From the NCBI GenBank assembly GCA_031763025.1, contig JASSKH010000050.1, forward strand, positions 1 to 64,000: 64,000 bases of DNA. The letters run 5' to 3'. Within the stretch, counting starts at the first letter, position 1. Every line of letters starts with the position of its first letter. The stretch is from Macrocystis pyrifera. Taxonomy: Eukaryota > Sar > Phaeophyceae > Laminariales > Laminariaceae. This document shows, one piece after another, positions 48,207 through 60,149 of the stretch. Below the pieces are notes generated by a model. That model ran no database searches. It worked only from the letters and a program-made list of their open reading frames with translations, and was not told the origin of the DNA. The position numbers and the translations under genes were made by a program.

Positions 48207-51200
48207 TCAGTCCACCACGAGGCTACGCTTCTTTCTGGGGTGCCATGGGAGGTCCAGACTGATGCCCGAGTCCTTTTCTTTGCCGAGTCCATCTCTGAGC
48301 ACCATCACAAGCCTGCCAAGGTTCGAGGAGCAAGTACCCACGAACACGTCAGCCGCCGCCAGCTGCTTGAGGTCCGCCATGAGGTAAACTAAAGACCCGT
48401 ACCCCTTGTAGATGACGCGCAGCAGTAAGGAATATCGAGGAGGGAACGCTTTGAAGGGATAAACTCTTGCACGGAGGGCATAGACGAAGGGCATCGACAA
48501 GAGTGTGTTCGTGGGTTCGGTCATCGACTGCTACCGCGAACATCAGCGTTCCGTGTATTTTTTAGTGTAGGTTTGCCTGGTTGTACCCTGCTGTGTTTTC
48601 ACCGACCATAAAAGGGATTGTTCCAGACGAATGATCTATTCGCATTCGAAGCGTTGCGATGTCGCAAAGGTTCTACTCATCGTGGATGGCATACTTCAGG
48701 GCTTTGGGTTGAATGTACCCCGGGTTTGATGTGTTGCGGCTCTGGAAGAGTAAGGGCTCTCTATTTGGGTACGTGTGTGTTTTACCGGCTTGGATCTCCG
48801 GACAAGACGAGGGAATTACTGGCACGAAAACTCGGTTCGCAACGAAGGTCAAAGCGTAACGATGGATCGAAACCGACTTTAAACGCTGACGTGTGCAAAA
48901 GCCGAATATTTGGGGCACCATAGTAGGCGGGCGAGCGTCGATATCACCATCTTCACAGTTATCGCAATGAACACACGGTCTCAAGCGCGACGTGAGTTAG
49001 TACCTGTAATACGGACTGTGTGGTCATTGGCGAAGTTTTCACTCCGCCGGGCACTCCATCGTCGACACGCACAATATCCTCACTGGATACTCCCGGAAAG
49101 TATGCGCCGGTGAGGGTGCGGACCTCGTTCACCACGTTTGAGTCGTCCGAGGCGACCCATATCCCTTTGATAGCACTCACTGAAGTTCCATTAGGTTCTT
49201 GCTGGAGGTAGCGCACCGCTTCCGCCATGTAGTCCTGACGAAAAAACGCAGCACGACATCAGAAGGGGGACGGGCGAAAAATTCTTAGTTTTTAGTGATT
49301 ATGTCATACTCATGTTGAACCCCCTGCTGCATCACGACCTTTCTGGTAGACAGCTAAGGTGCTGTGGGACATGGCGTTCGCCCCTTCTCGACATATAAAT
49401 TCCTGTCGTAATTACCTCCACATCGTGTTTGTATTCAAGGTGGTTTGGCTTGATCTTGTCCCCGCGACGAATGTGTATCGCTATGAAGGGCGACGTTTCG
49501 AATGTTTCCCTAACACGAGTAACCACGTCCATGTCCCTGCGAAGCCACGGCGTCAGGTGACTCCACAGGAACTTCGTCATCACCTGCGTGGTGGCGGGGG
49601 GGAATGCATCAAAACGTATAGCGCTTGTTGGTGGCAGGTCAGATATTTCAAAATCAACGTATTGACCATTACGTATGGAGGGGGAGGGCATAATCTACCA
49701 TTAGCGAAAGCAACTGTTGGCTGCACATCAACTTCACACCGAATTCAGCCTCAACGCTCTAACAGAGTCGTGGGTACTGCGCCAGTAATAGATCTAGCCA
49801 ACAAGCGAAGTATGACCCCAACACAATGATAATGTGCAAACTATAACAGGACCAATGTTGGTTCATGCGACATGCTTCTAGTTTCAGCCAGCGCAGTGAA
49901 GAAAGCACCATAAGGGCATTCTCTTTTGGGAAAATGCTATTCGCCCACTTTTGTCGGTCTGTCCGATGAAATCACACACCAGGCATAGCCCTGTATAGCT
50001 TGCCTTTTTTCCGCCCACCAACGATCCCAATGAATTGACGTTCATACCGGGACGGATGTAGAAAAGCTAGCACACGCACTAGCGGCCTGCGCCAACTCTT
50101 AGATTGTCGACTGCACTGTGCGTTGAGCTATATGATACCCACTCGAACATCCTGATTTTGCGAACACCCTCGTTTCATATCGTGTCCCATAATCAAACCA
50201 TCTTCCTGGAGTGCAACCCTCGGTACGTAGATCTATCGATAATCGGCTCGATTGCAATGTATTGCCCTACATAGGACCTCATTCGACAATCCAGTACAAT
50301 GTATGAATTTCAGCTACAACGCCTTCTTCGCGGAGCAGCCTAACTCCGAGGTCAAGCACACACACTATGGACACGAGCGTGACCGCGAGAACATATGCTC
50401 GATGTACCACACTTTTAGGAAAATCTGCCAACTCAAGTGCGTTCAAACGTCCAGCAAGTGAACGTTTCTTCACCGATCCTACTGCAGGTACGTGAGTTCG
50501 GTAGTATTGGCGCATGATACGGCCGTCTAGCTTCTATCAACAACTCGCCGCGACTACTGTTCAATATGGTGTCTAGAATATGGTTTTCTGAGTTCGTAGG
50601 TAAAATAATATCTAGATAACGGCCATTTGGAATCCGTACCGAAATTGCTATTTAAGGGTACGAAAGAGATAAAACGAACAATATCGTCAGCGAAGCGACT
50701 TTTCATTTTTACGCGTCTTTGCTAATTATTGAATGCACACCCATGCCGTTCATACTATTGTCTGGATGAGATTCGTAGTATCCGACGAATTGTGTCAGCT
50801 ATTTCATTGTGAGTAATGATGCCTTGCACATTGTCGGAAGACAAATCAAGTATCAGCACTGTATATTCGAAGGATGCGTTTATTTTTTTTCACACATACC
50901 CCCTAAATTCGTCTGGACGCAGACGCGTAAAAATCATGCCAAAGAGTGTGTTCTCGGCCTAGCCTCATGAAAAACAAAGGTCGGTACTCACCGCCCTAGC
51001 GCCGCGGTGGTCGACGTCCAACACCTCGAACGAGGCGGAAAAATTCGCTACCCGGATCACTTCCAATGACACCGCGATCCTGTCCGCCTCCTCTTCATCT
51101 TCAGCCGAAACCCCTGCCGAACGCAGGTGCTGTTTCCACAGCTGCGACCAAAAATCGTGTTGGTTCAACGATCCAAAGAAAGGGTTAGCATGTTTCGTCG

Positions 51201-54200
51201 ATCCAACGGAAGCTTTTTCCTGAAGCCGAACGACCCGTTCTTGCTGGAGTTGATCCACCACTAGTGTTGGATATCGAAATCATGAACGTTTCGGTACGAT
51301 AAGGCCAAAATAACTTCGACAACAATAACGTTATCGTACCGATAATCCGGGAAAGTCGATGGCGATAACGATAACGATAATGGAGGCGAAAACCGGCGCA
51401 AAACGCCCTTTTTCGTTATTTTTGGGTCGCGTCATCACCACGAGGACCCGTAATACAAGTGAATACAACACCAGCAGAGGGTTCCCAGGATCAACGTATT
51501 CCAGGTTGTTGTTCTCACATTAACTCTTCGCCACAATACAATGCAGACAAGCTCCCATAACTCTGGAGTGGAAGAGATACCTCGGTAAAAATAAAACAAC
51601 CAAAGAATAGTACACATGATAACTGAAGCGCATGTCGTACACCTCAGACAAAAATAAAAGTGAGGCCCGTGCACGTAGGTATGAGATACATGCGGTACGC
51701 TGTACAAGTCGCCACAGAAACCGAGAAGACCACATACTACCCAGAAGAAATGGACAGGATGGAAAAAACAACTCGACGTCGAAAAATCGAAATCAAAATA
51801 GGAGACAAAAAACAAAAATCGAAAAGGGACGAGAGATAAAAACTTCAGTTCAGGCAAGAAAGCAAGAAATCAGAAAGGAAACACACGAGAGAATGCGCAT
51901 GTTTTCGCAGATTGCAGGCTCGCACACTACGCGAGGGGTGTAGAACAGAGATAATAACAAAAAGACAAACATACATACTCCGCTACTAAGAACGCCAGGG
52001 AAGCAAAAAAGAGACAAATAGCCAAAACCAAAATGGAAGTCTTAAGACAGGTATTGGCTACCAGGTATACCGGGTATTGTGTATTTATTGTCTACCACGT
52101 ACGTACGTACATGAAAAAAGGAAGAAATCAACTGATCAGGTTTAATATGCTGTATTATTATTGCGGAGGACTACAGTAAATAGGACCTACGGCACACTAA
52201 AATCTACACATTTCCCTATTTTTACTAACAATATTTGGTCGTATTTTCTATGCCCCCCCGTAATAACAGTAGAAGATATGTAGCTGTTAAGTATCAAGGC
52301 GCAACGGCAACCACAGCTCAACACGAAATGTATATAATGCTGCACAATGCTATTCGGAAGAACTTGTGTACGTACTCACGAACCCAACCGTCGCCGCCAC
52401 ACAAAAAACAAAAATTCACTTGTCCTTCCTGCCGAGCGCGCTTGACCATACCAATCCGTGCGAACCGTCCAAAAACACGAGGAGGGCATAGACAGTGTCA
52501 TCTCCCAACCTATTACGCTTTTTCGTTACGACATTCCCAGCCGCTGAGAAAACGCGCTCAGACGCAGCCGATGAAGGAGGAATCGCTAAATAAATTCTTC
52601 TCGGCCAATCTAGCCAGGGTTGGGTACGCAAACTGGTGCCGGCACGACCAGCTCAAGTCGTCCTCCCCGGTGCTCTCGTCGTCGTCGTCCTCGTCGTCTT
52701 CAAGCCCCTTCTCAAGCGTGAAGCGTTGGAGCTCATGCTCGATCGCCTGCATCCTTGCTGTCAAGGACAGCGGCGGGGCGATAGAGGTTTTGTTGCCGTG
52801 TCCCCTGTCCCCCGTGGAGGCGTTCGGCCTTTTATCGTTTTATCGTATCGTTATCGTTGATCGAATTATCGAAACTAATATCGAAATACCGAACTTTTTT
52901 CGGTTCGAATAAAAAAAATAAATTATCGAACGATATATCGAAAGTTTCGGTACTATATCCAACACTATCCGCCACAGTTAGCGAACTCCAGCTAGAGTCT
53001 TAGCGTGTCTGAGCGCAACCACCCGAAAATAGCCTCTCTACTGTAGCAAGACTGACCTCGGGTGTGTCGAACGTGCACAAGTGGGGCATGTTGCTGAATA
53101 GGCAGCTCCATCCATGTGACACCAGTCCATCGCTCTCGTGAGAACATTCCAGCTCTGGCAGCTGGGTGCTGTCCACCAGTACGGCGAGATCGCTCCACCC
53201 TTCTACGGCGACGGCATACACCCAGGCATTCAACAGATCTGATTTTTATGGGAGACGTTGGCAGCAAAGTGGCATGGTGCCACGGGGAGAATACGGTAGT
53301 TGGGACAAGACATAGTCATCGTGGGCTGGCGTGCGTAGCTAGTACTCCGCGAAGGCACCGATTTAGAAGTTGGGAATTTATACGGAGGGTAGTGTCCGCC
53401 GACCTGTGTAGCGACTGGCCTGAACCTCATCGAACTATATCGAACCAATGCGTTAATCCTGGCGAAACAAGCAAGCAGTGTGCTAAGGGGGTGTCAACGG
53501 CGGTCTACCACATCCTGTTCAAGGATGGTGTCACGACTGTTCTCTGCGTTGGTGTTGCTCGATGCTGCGTCTATGCTGTTGATAACTGCTGTGTGTGTGG
53601 TATTGCTGTATACACGTACGAAGTATCACACAATTTAGACACTAGATTAATTTACCTGCGGCTGTGTGCTGTTATGTTGACCCTGTCTCCCGCAAACTGG
53701 TACTGCTGGTCCCGTTACTTCTGCCATACCACGACTGCCGTACTATTATTGCTGTACTATCCGCACTGCTGTACGGAGGCGGGACGGAGGCGGCGGCGGC
53801 GGCACGAACAGCAAGCAGGACGAGCATCACATGATACTCGTACTGGCAGCTTTGTACGCTGTTGCTGTAGTACCTGCAACCCTGATACCTTGCCACTGCT
53901 ACAGGTTACTATAATACTACTTTTGAATCTACACAAAAAGCCGTATCAAATAAAAGATAGGCATCAAAGCAGCAGCAGCAGCAATAACAGCAGCAGCTCA
54001 TCCCCCAAGAAATACTCACATCATTTCGAACCACACCATACTAAAACTCAACAACACTCAATCAATATATAAATATTTGTGAAATGAAGAAGTTTCGACA
54101 CGTTGCAACCTGTTATCATTCTCCCTTGTTCGGGTTATTATATAGTATCAGTGCGCAGAATGATTATTTTAAATAGTCCTGTTGACCCGGGCAGCATCCA

Positions 54201-56220
54201 GGGGAGCCACTGGCGGCCTATATCTTTGACAAGGAATTACATATAGAATACGTGCCGCCGTGCATCTTCCTCAGTGTCTGTTGTAGGCAGAGTGGCCACG
54301 TATAGCTATACGACGAAGGATTGGCCAGAACTCTCTGTAGTCTCGGTTAAGTTGTGGTGGAGTAGTAGGACGATGGTAGATTACACAGGAGTCTGTGTCT
54401 GGCCAGAAAGGTATACTTGTACTGGTAGGGTTTTGTCAATGTGCAGACGGAAATCATCGAGACGAGCCCCCTGCCGCAGATGAAGGTGAGGCAGGATCAT
54501 GTTCTTAACAGGTGAGTGCATGCTCCGAGCGTGTCTTACAGATGCGGCGCAAAAACGTCGCGAAGAATGTACGAGGATCAGGACCGCCTTTCTTCTCACC
54601 ACCATCCAAAGTCAGCACCACCGGAAGAAGGGGCGCAGCAACATCGGGTCGACGGCGATGAAGGGAGGGAATCACGAAATGACGTCCTAACGTGGGAACA
54701 TTCCCACGCCCGGAGCTAAGGAACAGGGGGGGAAACCCACAGGGACGGAATTTTAAGGGGACTTTGGAAGAAGTACACCCGTCGCTTGGTTGGTACAATA
54801 TCCGCAGATTGATGCGCGCGTGTGTTTGTTTCTCGTTTGGAGAAATAGGGTTAGACAGATTGGGAGTGTTTCCGATGCAAGGATAAGACCGCCCTCTTGC
54901 CCACGAGGAAAAGGATTGTTGTTCTGATTCGGGTTTTAACTGCTTTCCCGAGATGCTCCGTGGAGGACGGGGGAGTTTTCTTTTTTTTCTTTTGCTATCT
55001 TGACGAGTATTTGCTGCTCTTCAGGTTTACTTTTAATCTTTGTTGTTTGGGTTTGAAGACATCGAACGTGGGGGGATGTCAGGGCGAGCAGAGGACACTT
55101 CACCATTGTATTTTTAGACCCGGAGTCGTAGTACCTCGGAAGGATAGCATACAAGGGGATCGATTAAACGTGTGTGGGCTCGTAGGGAGCTTGGGGCACG
55201 TCGATCACTTGAAAGCACGGACTTGAACCAAACTGAGAACTTGTGAATCCCTGGCACGTGACACTCGCCCCGAACGTCTGCAACGTTATCTGCACGCTCG
55301 CGAGTTACCCGCCTGACCTACCCCTCCGATTAGCCGGATCTCCGCGAGCCCAAACGGGTCAGACCGTAGAGGAAAATGCACGCTTTATTGCCATGCCGCA
55401 AGCAATAATAATAGTAGTAGGACAATAAACAGATGTACAAAATCGTGATGCGCATAGGGTCGCTTCCCGTAACACAACTCACTCCAAATTCGCGAATACG
55501 TAGTACGGAGTACCTGCAGCGACAGGTGGACACGGACTGCCATTAGATGGGCGAGAAAAGGGCTATAAAACCATGATTGCTTTTTCACGTTAGATTTTAT
55601 TGCCTGCGCTTGGCCCAGATAGTCCCGTGCGCATGTCCTTTCAAAAAATTCACTTCCTTCAAATGCGCAACCACTGGCACGCCAGCCACATCCTCGACGT
55701 CACGCATGGGTTCCCACAACTGCCGATATTATATGTAGTCATAAATATGTGTGTCCGACATTTATCTAATATTGCTGCAACCTAACAACGCCGGACCGAA
55801 CACCCATGTAATGTCCAGTTGAGCTCTTGAGATTCAAGAAAATCGAAGCCCAGCTTGGCGGTGCATCAAGCGCATCAGCTTACGCAAGTGTCACACGCTA
55901 GAGTAAGATCTTATCCAAACTTGTACGCGTTGGGGTATTGAGCGTTGCGGCCAGCCTCCACCACAACGATACTCACTATTTATGTTGCTCCCGAAGCCAC
56001 AGGGTCTCCACGTGTAGCTCACTCTCCCCAGCTCACACCCCAGCTTGTGCCCAGAGAAGTCCTCCACCCAATGCGGCGAGAAAACCTCACTATTAGTCGC
56101 ACGGGTCATTTGTGCCGACGGCTGCGCCTCTGCAACCCTGTTGTTACCTCTTCCTCCGAACAAAACGAACACCTGGAGAGCTACCAGCAGCGCCTGCCGT
56201 GATCGGCCGAACGCGTACAT
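48207..56220 (-). CDS. GT23-type (FUT8-like) fucosyltransferase, copy 2, six exons
   Basis: Exons on the minus strand: 56220-55977, 53238-53057, 51141-50992, 49583-49416, 49234-49004, 48404-48207. All introns are GT-AG. Coding length is 1173 nt (390 aa plus TGA). Exons 2, 3, 5 and 6 are identical in length to copy 1 (182, 150, 231, 198 nt), and all phases agree. Exon 1 has an anchor-like LLVALQVFVLFGG and CGFGSNIN. Exon 2 has WVYAVAVEGWSDLAV and HGWSCLFSNMPHLCTF. Exon 4 keeps the full donor-binding motif AIHIRRGDK, with the Arg pair that contacts GDP-fucose in FUT8. Exon 5 has GIWVASDDSNVVNEV and exon 6 has AAADVFVGTCSSNLGRLV. A Golgi type II enzyme fucosylating a glycan is expected; the acceptor is unknown. 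Intron 2 contains a hAT transposon, without which it would be 201 nt against 172 in copy 1. This copy looks more likely functional. Confidence 0.78.
52156..52268. mobile_element. MITE family M1, copy 2 (nested in the hAT)
   Basis: Left end TATTATTGCGGAGGACTACAGTAAATAGGACC; the right end in reverse complement is TGTTATTACGGGGGGGCATAGAAAATACGACC. The interior matches copy 1 (TTTTTACTAACAATATTTGG). Insertion into the hAT makes it younger than the hAT's arrival. Confidence 0.78.
52416..52764 (-). pseudogene. hAT transposase C-terminal dimerisation domain remnant
   Basis: Two overlapping minus-strand frames. 52764-52558 reads an acidic linker then QFAYPTLARLAEKNL. 52631-52416 continues YLAIPPSSAASERVFSAAGN, followed by VVTKKRNRLGDDTV. 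The Pro-x-Ser-(Ala/Ser)-x-x-Glu-Arg-x-Phe-Ser block is the signature of the hAT dimerisation domain. A frameshift lies between the two, around 52580-52610. No DDE residues or BED finger are found elsewhere in the element. Confidence 0.85.
53239..55976 (-). other. Long intron 1 of fucosyltransferase copy 2
   Basis: 2738 nt, close to the 2876 nt of the equivalent intron in copy 1, but with little visible similarity inside. It contains GGC- and AGC-rich tracts (53775-53800 and 53967-53999). A 318-codon plus-strand frame at 53116-54072 overlaps exon 2 antisense and runs through the triplet tracts. It has no motif and I treat it as a shadow. Confidence 0.5.
53967..53999. repeat. AGC trinucleotide microsatellite
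   Basis: AGCAGCAGCAGCAATAACAGCAGCAGC, interrupted once. Confidence 0.85.
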
Positions 56221-56322
56221 GATGCTTGCTATGTCGTGGCCACCAAGAGTTACCGAGTCGCAGAGCGTCGTGGGTGTCCCTATCCTCTGCACGTTCACGA
56301 AAAAATGCAAACAACCACACAC

Positions 56323-57840
56323 ATTTGTTGGAGTAGCAGAGACGGCACTACTGTGGATACCTGGTATCAGGTTGGAAAGGGTAGCATTAGTTCGGCTTGT
56401 TCACGAAAACAATTTGAAACATTCCCAATGGCTTCACGGGGCAAGGCCCGGGTGGGGGCGGCGGAGTGCACCAAAGAAAATTGCGTTGTATGGACAAAAT
56501 ACAATTAAATGTCAGCATATAATATGTGGCATGCTATGCCATAGTGCATCATTTTCAATCGGACTCCTGCTCGTTGCGATAGTTCTCGCGGCGAGTGAGT
56601 AGTTCGGGTAAATCATCATAGGGGCGATTATTAATAACTACAATGGTGCAGGTATGGGGTAGTACGTTTGCGATCTTGAAGACAGGAACAGGTGTATTGT
56701 GATGCGGTGAACGGTATAGGGTAGTGGTAAGGGTGGTGGTGAGGGACGCAGGTGGTTCTGGCAGCTGGAAAGCAGAGCTTCGCTTCTTCTGATTTGGATC
56801 TTCTTATTGATGGCGAGAGCTGAGGAGGTGCTCTGGTAGAGAAGGGAGAGGTAAGGGGGCGGGACTCGACGCCCAGATATTCTCGTCACACTCCACTCCA
56901 CAAGCTCTCCTAAATTTCTCTTATCTGATGTACTCCTATTGAACTTTCCTATGGCTACCGATCGTTCTTCTGCTAATACAAGACCTTCTCACTTCGTGAT
57001 CCTATCTGCGTTAAGGAACATTACTCTCGTCTAACGGGTTATCCGCCCTAGGGAACATTCCTAAAAGAACGTTACTGAATATCCGCCGGGTTAATCCATT
57101 CTTTAGATTATTCTCGTATTCGCGAGACTACAAGACTGCAACGTAATATCTATATCTATAGCCCTTGAGTGATCTACTCATATCACATTAACCCACCCTG
57201 AATAGTCGTATATGCAGACCACAAGATGGTCGGAGGGTGATGACGAAGTTCATCCCAAACGGCCAGGAAAAAGGTGGTCGAAGATGCGGCTATTCGAAAC
57301 AAAAGAAATGAGGCTATAACCCTCCCCACACCTCGTAATAAGACCCAAACATGACGAAGAGGGGGTGTTGGCTCAGAACAACCACTAAAAGGGAGACTAA
57401 AGTAGAGAGAGAGACAGAACTCAAAGCGGAAGCGAACTACGACGTGTTTTTTTTTACCTCCGGGTTGTGATACACCTGTTTTTACTACTCTACTGGTGTG
57501 TGGGAACCCATACATGCTCTACTGCAGAATTCCGATTGTTCTGTACCCAAGACGGGTGTGTGGTATGTTCAGGGCTTCTGGTACTGTACAAATATATGCC
57601 CCCCGAAGTGGGATGCTTATTTCCCCCTTGGAAGAGGACGAGCGGCGAGAACAAGGAGCCAACTGAAGAAACTGCCACAAAATACGACGCCGGCAAGACC
57701 CCCGTAAACGCAATTTTTCGGACCGTGTAGTACTCGCTTGTGCTTCGCGTCCTCAATACGTAAGAGTATGTTTTACGGCCGTAAGTTTTGAGCGGGGCAT
57801 CGCAGAAATGCCATTGTTTCGACATTCCTTGATTTATATA
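56323..57840. other. Intergenic upstream of fucosyltransferase copy 2
   Basis: Similarity to the sequence upstream of copy 1 (near 30465-30570) fades by about 56310. Beyond that only short frames are seen. Confidence 0.45.
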
Positions 57841-57857
57841 GGGCAAATGTCAAAATC

Positions 57858-57895
57858 ATATATACCTGATCCGTTTGAGCCAAAATCAGGTATAT
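57858..57895. repeat. Short hairpin (ATATACCTGAT inverted repeat)
   Basis: ATATACCTGAT at 57860-57870 is followed after 14 nt by its exact complement ATCAGGTATAT at 57885-57895. The same ACCTGAT/ATCAGGT ends bound the foldback at 58558-58697. Confidence 0.8.
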
Positions 57896-58557
57896 TCTAA
57901 AATCAAGTAAAAAACGCGCGCCACGAGCGGTGTGATGTCCATGACAATCCGGTAAAAAAAGAATGCGCCTAAAGCATTAAGCGTACCACATTGCCTCCAA
58001 AATGTGAATTATTTGTTTTCTTCAGGGTGTAGGTACCACGGGCTCCACTTGGACCTGCAAAGAGTCACTATTAATATGCTTCGCTTGTTTCGCCACGGCG
58101 GGAGCGCCACAAGAGTATTTACTCTGTGTCTGGCGCCCCCCTCCCGTTGACAGCCTTAAAGCTTCCAGACCGTCCTCGCGGAACCGCCTGCTCGGCACGA
58201 AATTATCTCGCCGCACCAAACCTGAGACCACCTCGACGCGGGGTGCTGCAGACGAAATGCCGAGTGTCCATGGTGCTGTAACGACTGCTGTGAACATAGA
58301 CATAAGAAGACAACAGAGTACACACAACAACTAACTGAAGCACATCGCACACCCCAAAGGAGAAAAAGTGAAACAGCGTACACATGTATGCATGTATATA
58401 CGTACGACGTACGAGAACAAAGTTTACACGTCAATACAGAAGAATTTCAACCGAGGGAGGGCAGACGCATACGGAGAGAAAACACAGCGTACGTATGGCC
58501 TCTCTGATTGGTTCAAAGTCGGCCAAAATCAGTTGAACGCTAGACAGAGTACAATCA

Positions 58558-58697
58558 ATCAGGTGTACCTTGGCCTTTTCGTGCCAAAATCAGTTACAAC
58601 GTCAGGTTGGCCAATAGCAGGGCTCCTGGTGTGTGTTCTGTACTTGATTTCAGTATGTAACTGTTTTTGGCACGAAAGTGGCCAAGTATACCTGATT
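58558..58697. mobile_element. Foldback element with 41-bp arms
   Basis: Left arm 58558-58598 reads ATCAGGTGTACCTTGGCC..TTCGTGCCAAAATCAGTTACA. The right arm (58657-58697), reverse complemented, reads ATCAGGTATACTTGGCC..TTCGTGCCAAAAACAGTTACA. The loop is about 58 bp. The size and ends suggest a MITE. A shorter related hairpin lies at 57858-57895. Confidence 0.8.
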
Positions 58698-59137
58698 TTT
58701 GCAAAAACCCAGTTACGTATGTAATCGTGTTTTCGTTTCATCTCTTGATCAACGGCTAATAGAGCAATGAAACTTACATCGACGTTCTCCTTGTTGTTTC
58801 TTCAGTGCTGTCTCCACCGAATTTCACCTTGATCGGGAACTACGATTTTTGTATGAAATTTGAGCTAGTAATAGGTAGTTCATGTTTTTGAGTTCTTGCG
58901 GATATCTCGGCGAGATCGGGTCGGAATTCAAGTATCCTCATATTTTTTCGAGTACGTACCTATAATTGTTTTAGTCACACTGAGTGTTGTGTGAGCGGTG
59001 TCTGGTTCACTGTCCCAATTTTCAACTTCCAGTTCGCAGCGGTTCACGATACGCAAATTTAGAATTGTGTGTCCGTTTTTGGGCTGACCCAGCTCTTAGT
59101 TAGGTCTTACGATATGGTAATATCGAAGAAAACGAAG

Positions 59138-59375
59138 AAAAGAGCTGGGTTCACCACTTTGTAGATATCAATAAAATTCCAGGATTATTCTGATGCCCTG
59201 TATAATATTTGCACGTAGGTACTGCGACTATAAAATGCCCAAAAACAACGTGGAGGGGGCGGGGGGTGGAGGGTGATGTAGCTCCGAGGTCCATGATGTA
59301 AAATAGTTCCGCGGTCTACGATGCCAAGCACCATGATTTCGATGTTGGGTTCAATTCCCGGGGTGCAACGCTTTT
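59138..59375 (+). repeat. SINE-like repeat with tRNA-like 3' part, copy 1
   Basis: Begins GAGCTGGGTTCACCACTTTGTAG, then a unique-looking body with AAAACAACGTGGAGG. It ends in a tRNA-like part: A-box-like GATGTAGCTCCGAGGTC and B-box GGGTTCAATTCCCGGG. Copy 2 follows in the same orientation at 59912-60115. Confidence 0.6.
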
Positions 59376-59514
59376 TTCTTGTATCCGACGATTTTTGACC
59401 GTTCAACGATTTCTGACCGTTTGCAGTTCGCGCTTCGCGCTCACGGCCACCCGGTGGCTCCTGCAGAGGGCTAATTATATTTGTGTACCTTGTAGGCGGG
59501 AGCAGGGTGCCAAA

Positions 59515-59565
59515 TGGGATCACATCCGGGTGGGATCAGGTCCGGGTGGGATCAGGAGAGCCAAG
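59515..59565 (+). repeat. 16-bp tandem repeat
   Basis: GGGATCACATCCGGGT, GGGATCAGGTCCGGGT and a partial third GGGATCAGGAG in direct succession. Confidence 0.8.
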
Positions 59566-59911
59566 CAGGGGTCTGTTTTGTTTTCCCGCTTAGCATGGAG
59601 AATATTCCAAGAAACTTTTTATCTACAAGTTAGAGAACTATACTGGAAGAAAAACCCAGGGAATGTTTGTCTTACTATAAGTGAATACGCGTACTTAGGA
59701 ATCGTGATCCGCAGTTTTTTTTTTTTGCTATCTCGAAACAAACGCGACACATGCAACACAGCCAGCCGTGTTTCTGATCGGGTTTTGACGCAGGTTGGGG
59801 TCCGGGTTAGGGTAGGGATTAGGTCTACACCTCTACATTGATCCAACCAGGAAATACAGCCTACCCCTGACAGACCCGTGCTACACAACATATTACAAAT
59901 TGGAATAGGAG

Positions 59912-60115
59912 TGAGCTGGGTTCACCACTTTGTAGAAGGAGATAATTTCCAGGAAATTTCCTATGCTCTGTACATGCTTTTACGTACACGTAGTACACGT
60001 ATATTGCGACTACAAATAGCCTAAAAACAACGTGGAGGGTGATATAGCTCCGCGGTCTACAATGCCAGCACCATGATTGTGCTGCTGGGTTCCGTTCCAG
60101 GGCTGCGACGTATTT
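59912..60115 (+). repeat. SINE-like repeat with tRNA-like 3' part, copy 2
   Basis: Same start (GAGCTGGGTTCACCACTTTGTAG), same AAAACAACGTGGAGGGTGAT junction, A-box-like GATATAGCTCCGCGGTC and a degenerate B box (GGGTTCCGTTCCAGG). About 80% similar to 59138-59375. Confidence 0.6.
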
Positions 60116-60149
60116 GTTTTCAAAAACCATACCAAACACTTTCGGGTTT

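Larger units (their letters stand above)
51262..52967 (-). mobile_element. hAT-family DNA transposon (1.7 kb, inactive)
   Basis: Terminal inverted repeats start TAGTGTTGGATAT at both ends (right end read in reverse complement). The flanks are TCCACCAC (51254-51261) and TCCGCCAC (52968-52975), an 8-bp target duplication with one mismatch. The subterminal regions are rich in CGATAACGATA and TCGGTA words on both sides. The only transposase trace is the C-terminal dimerisation region on the minus strand; the catalytic core is missing, so the element could not move unaided. It lies in intron 2 of fucosyltransferase copy 2 and itself contains a MITE at 52156-52268. Confidence 0.88.

Noticed and set aside
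50252..50461. A short conserved-looking plus-strand exon (FSYNAFFAEQPNSE) with a GTACGT donor downstream
   Set aside because: It falls in intron 3 of fucosyltransferase copy 2, has no counterpart in copy 1, and no partner exon could be found.
52235..52912. A 225-codon plus-strand gene
   Set aside because: It is the antisense shadow of the hAT transposase remnant; its Ser tract is the complement of the acidic linker.
53116..54072. A 318-codon plus-strand gene
   Set aside because: It runs antisense to exon 2 of fucosyltransferase copy 2 and continues through triplet-rich DNA. It has no motif, and the frame is not kept at the copy 1 locus.
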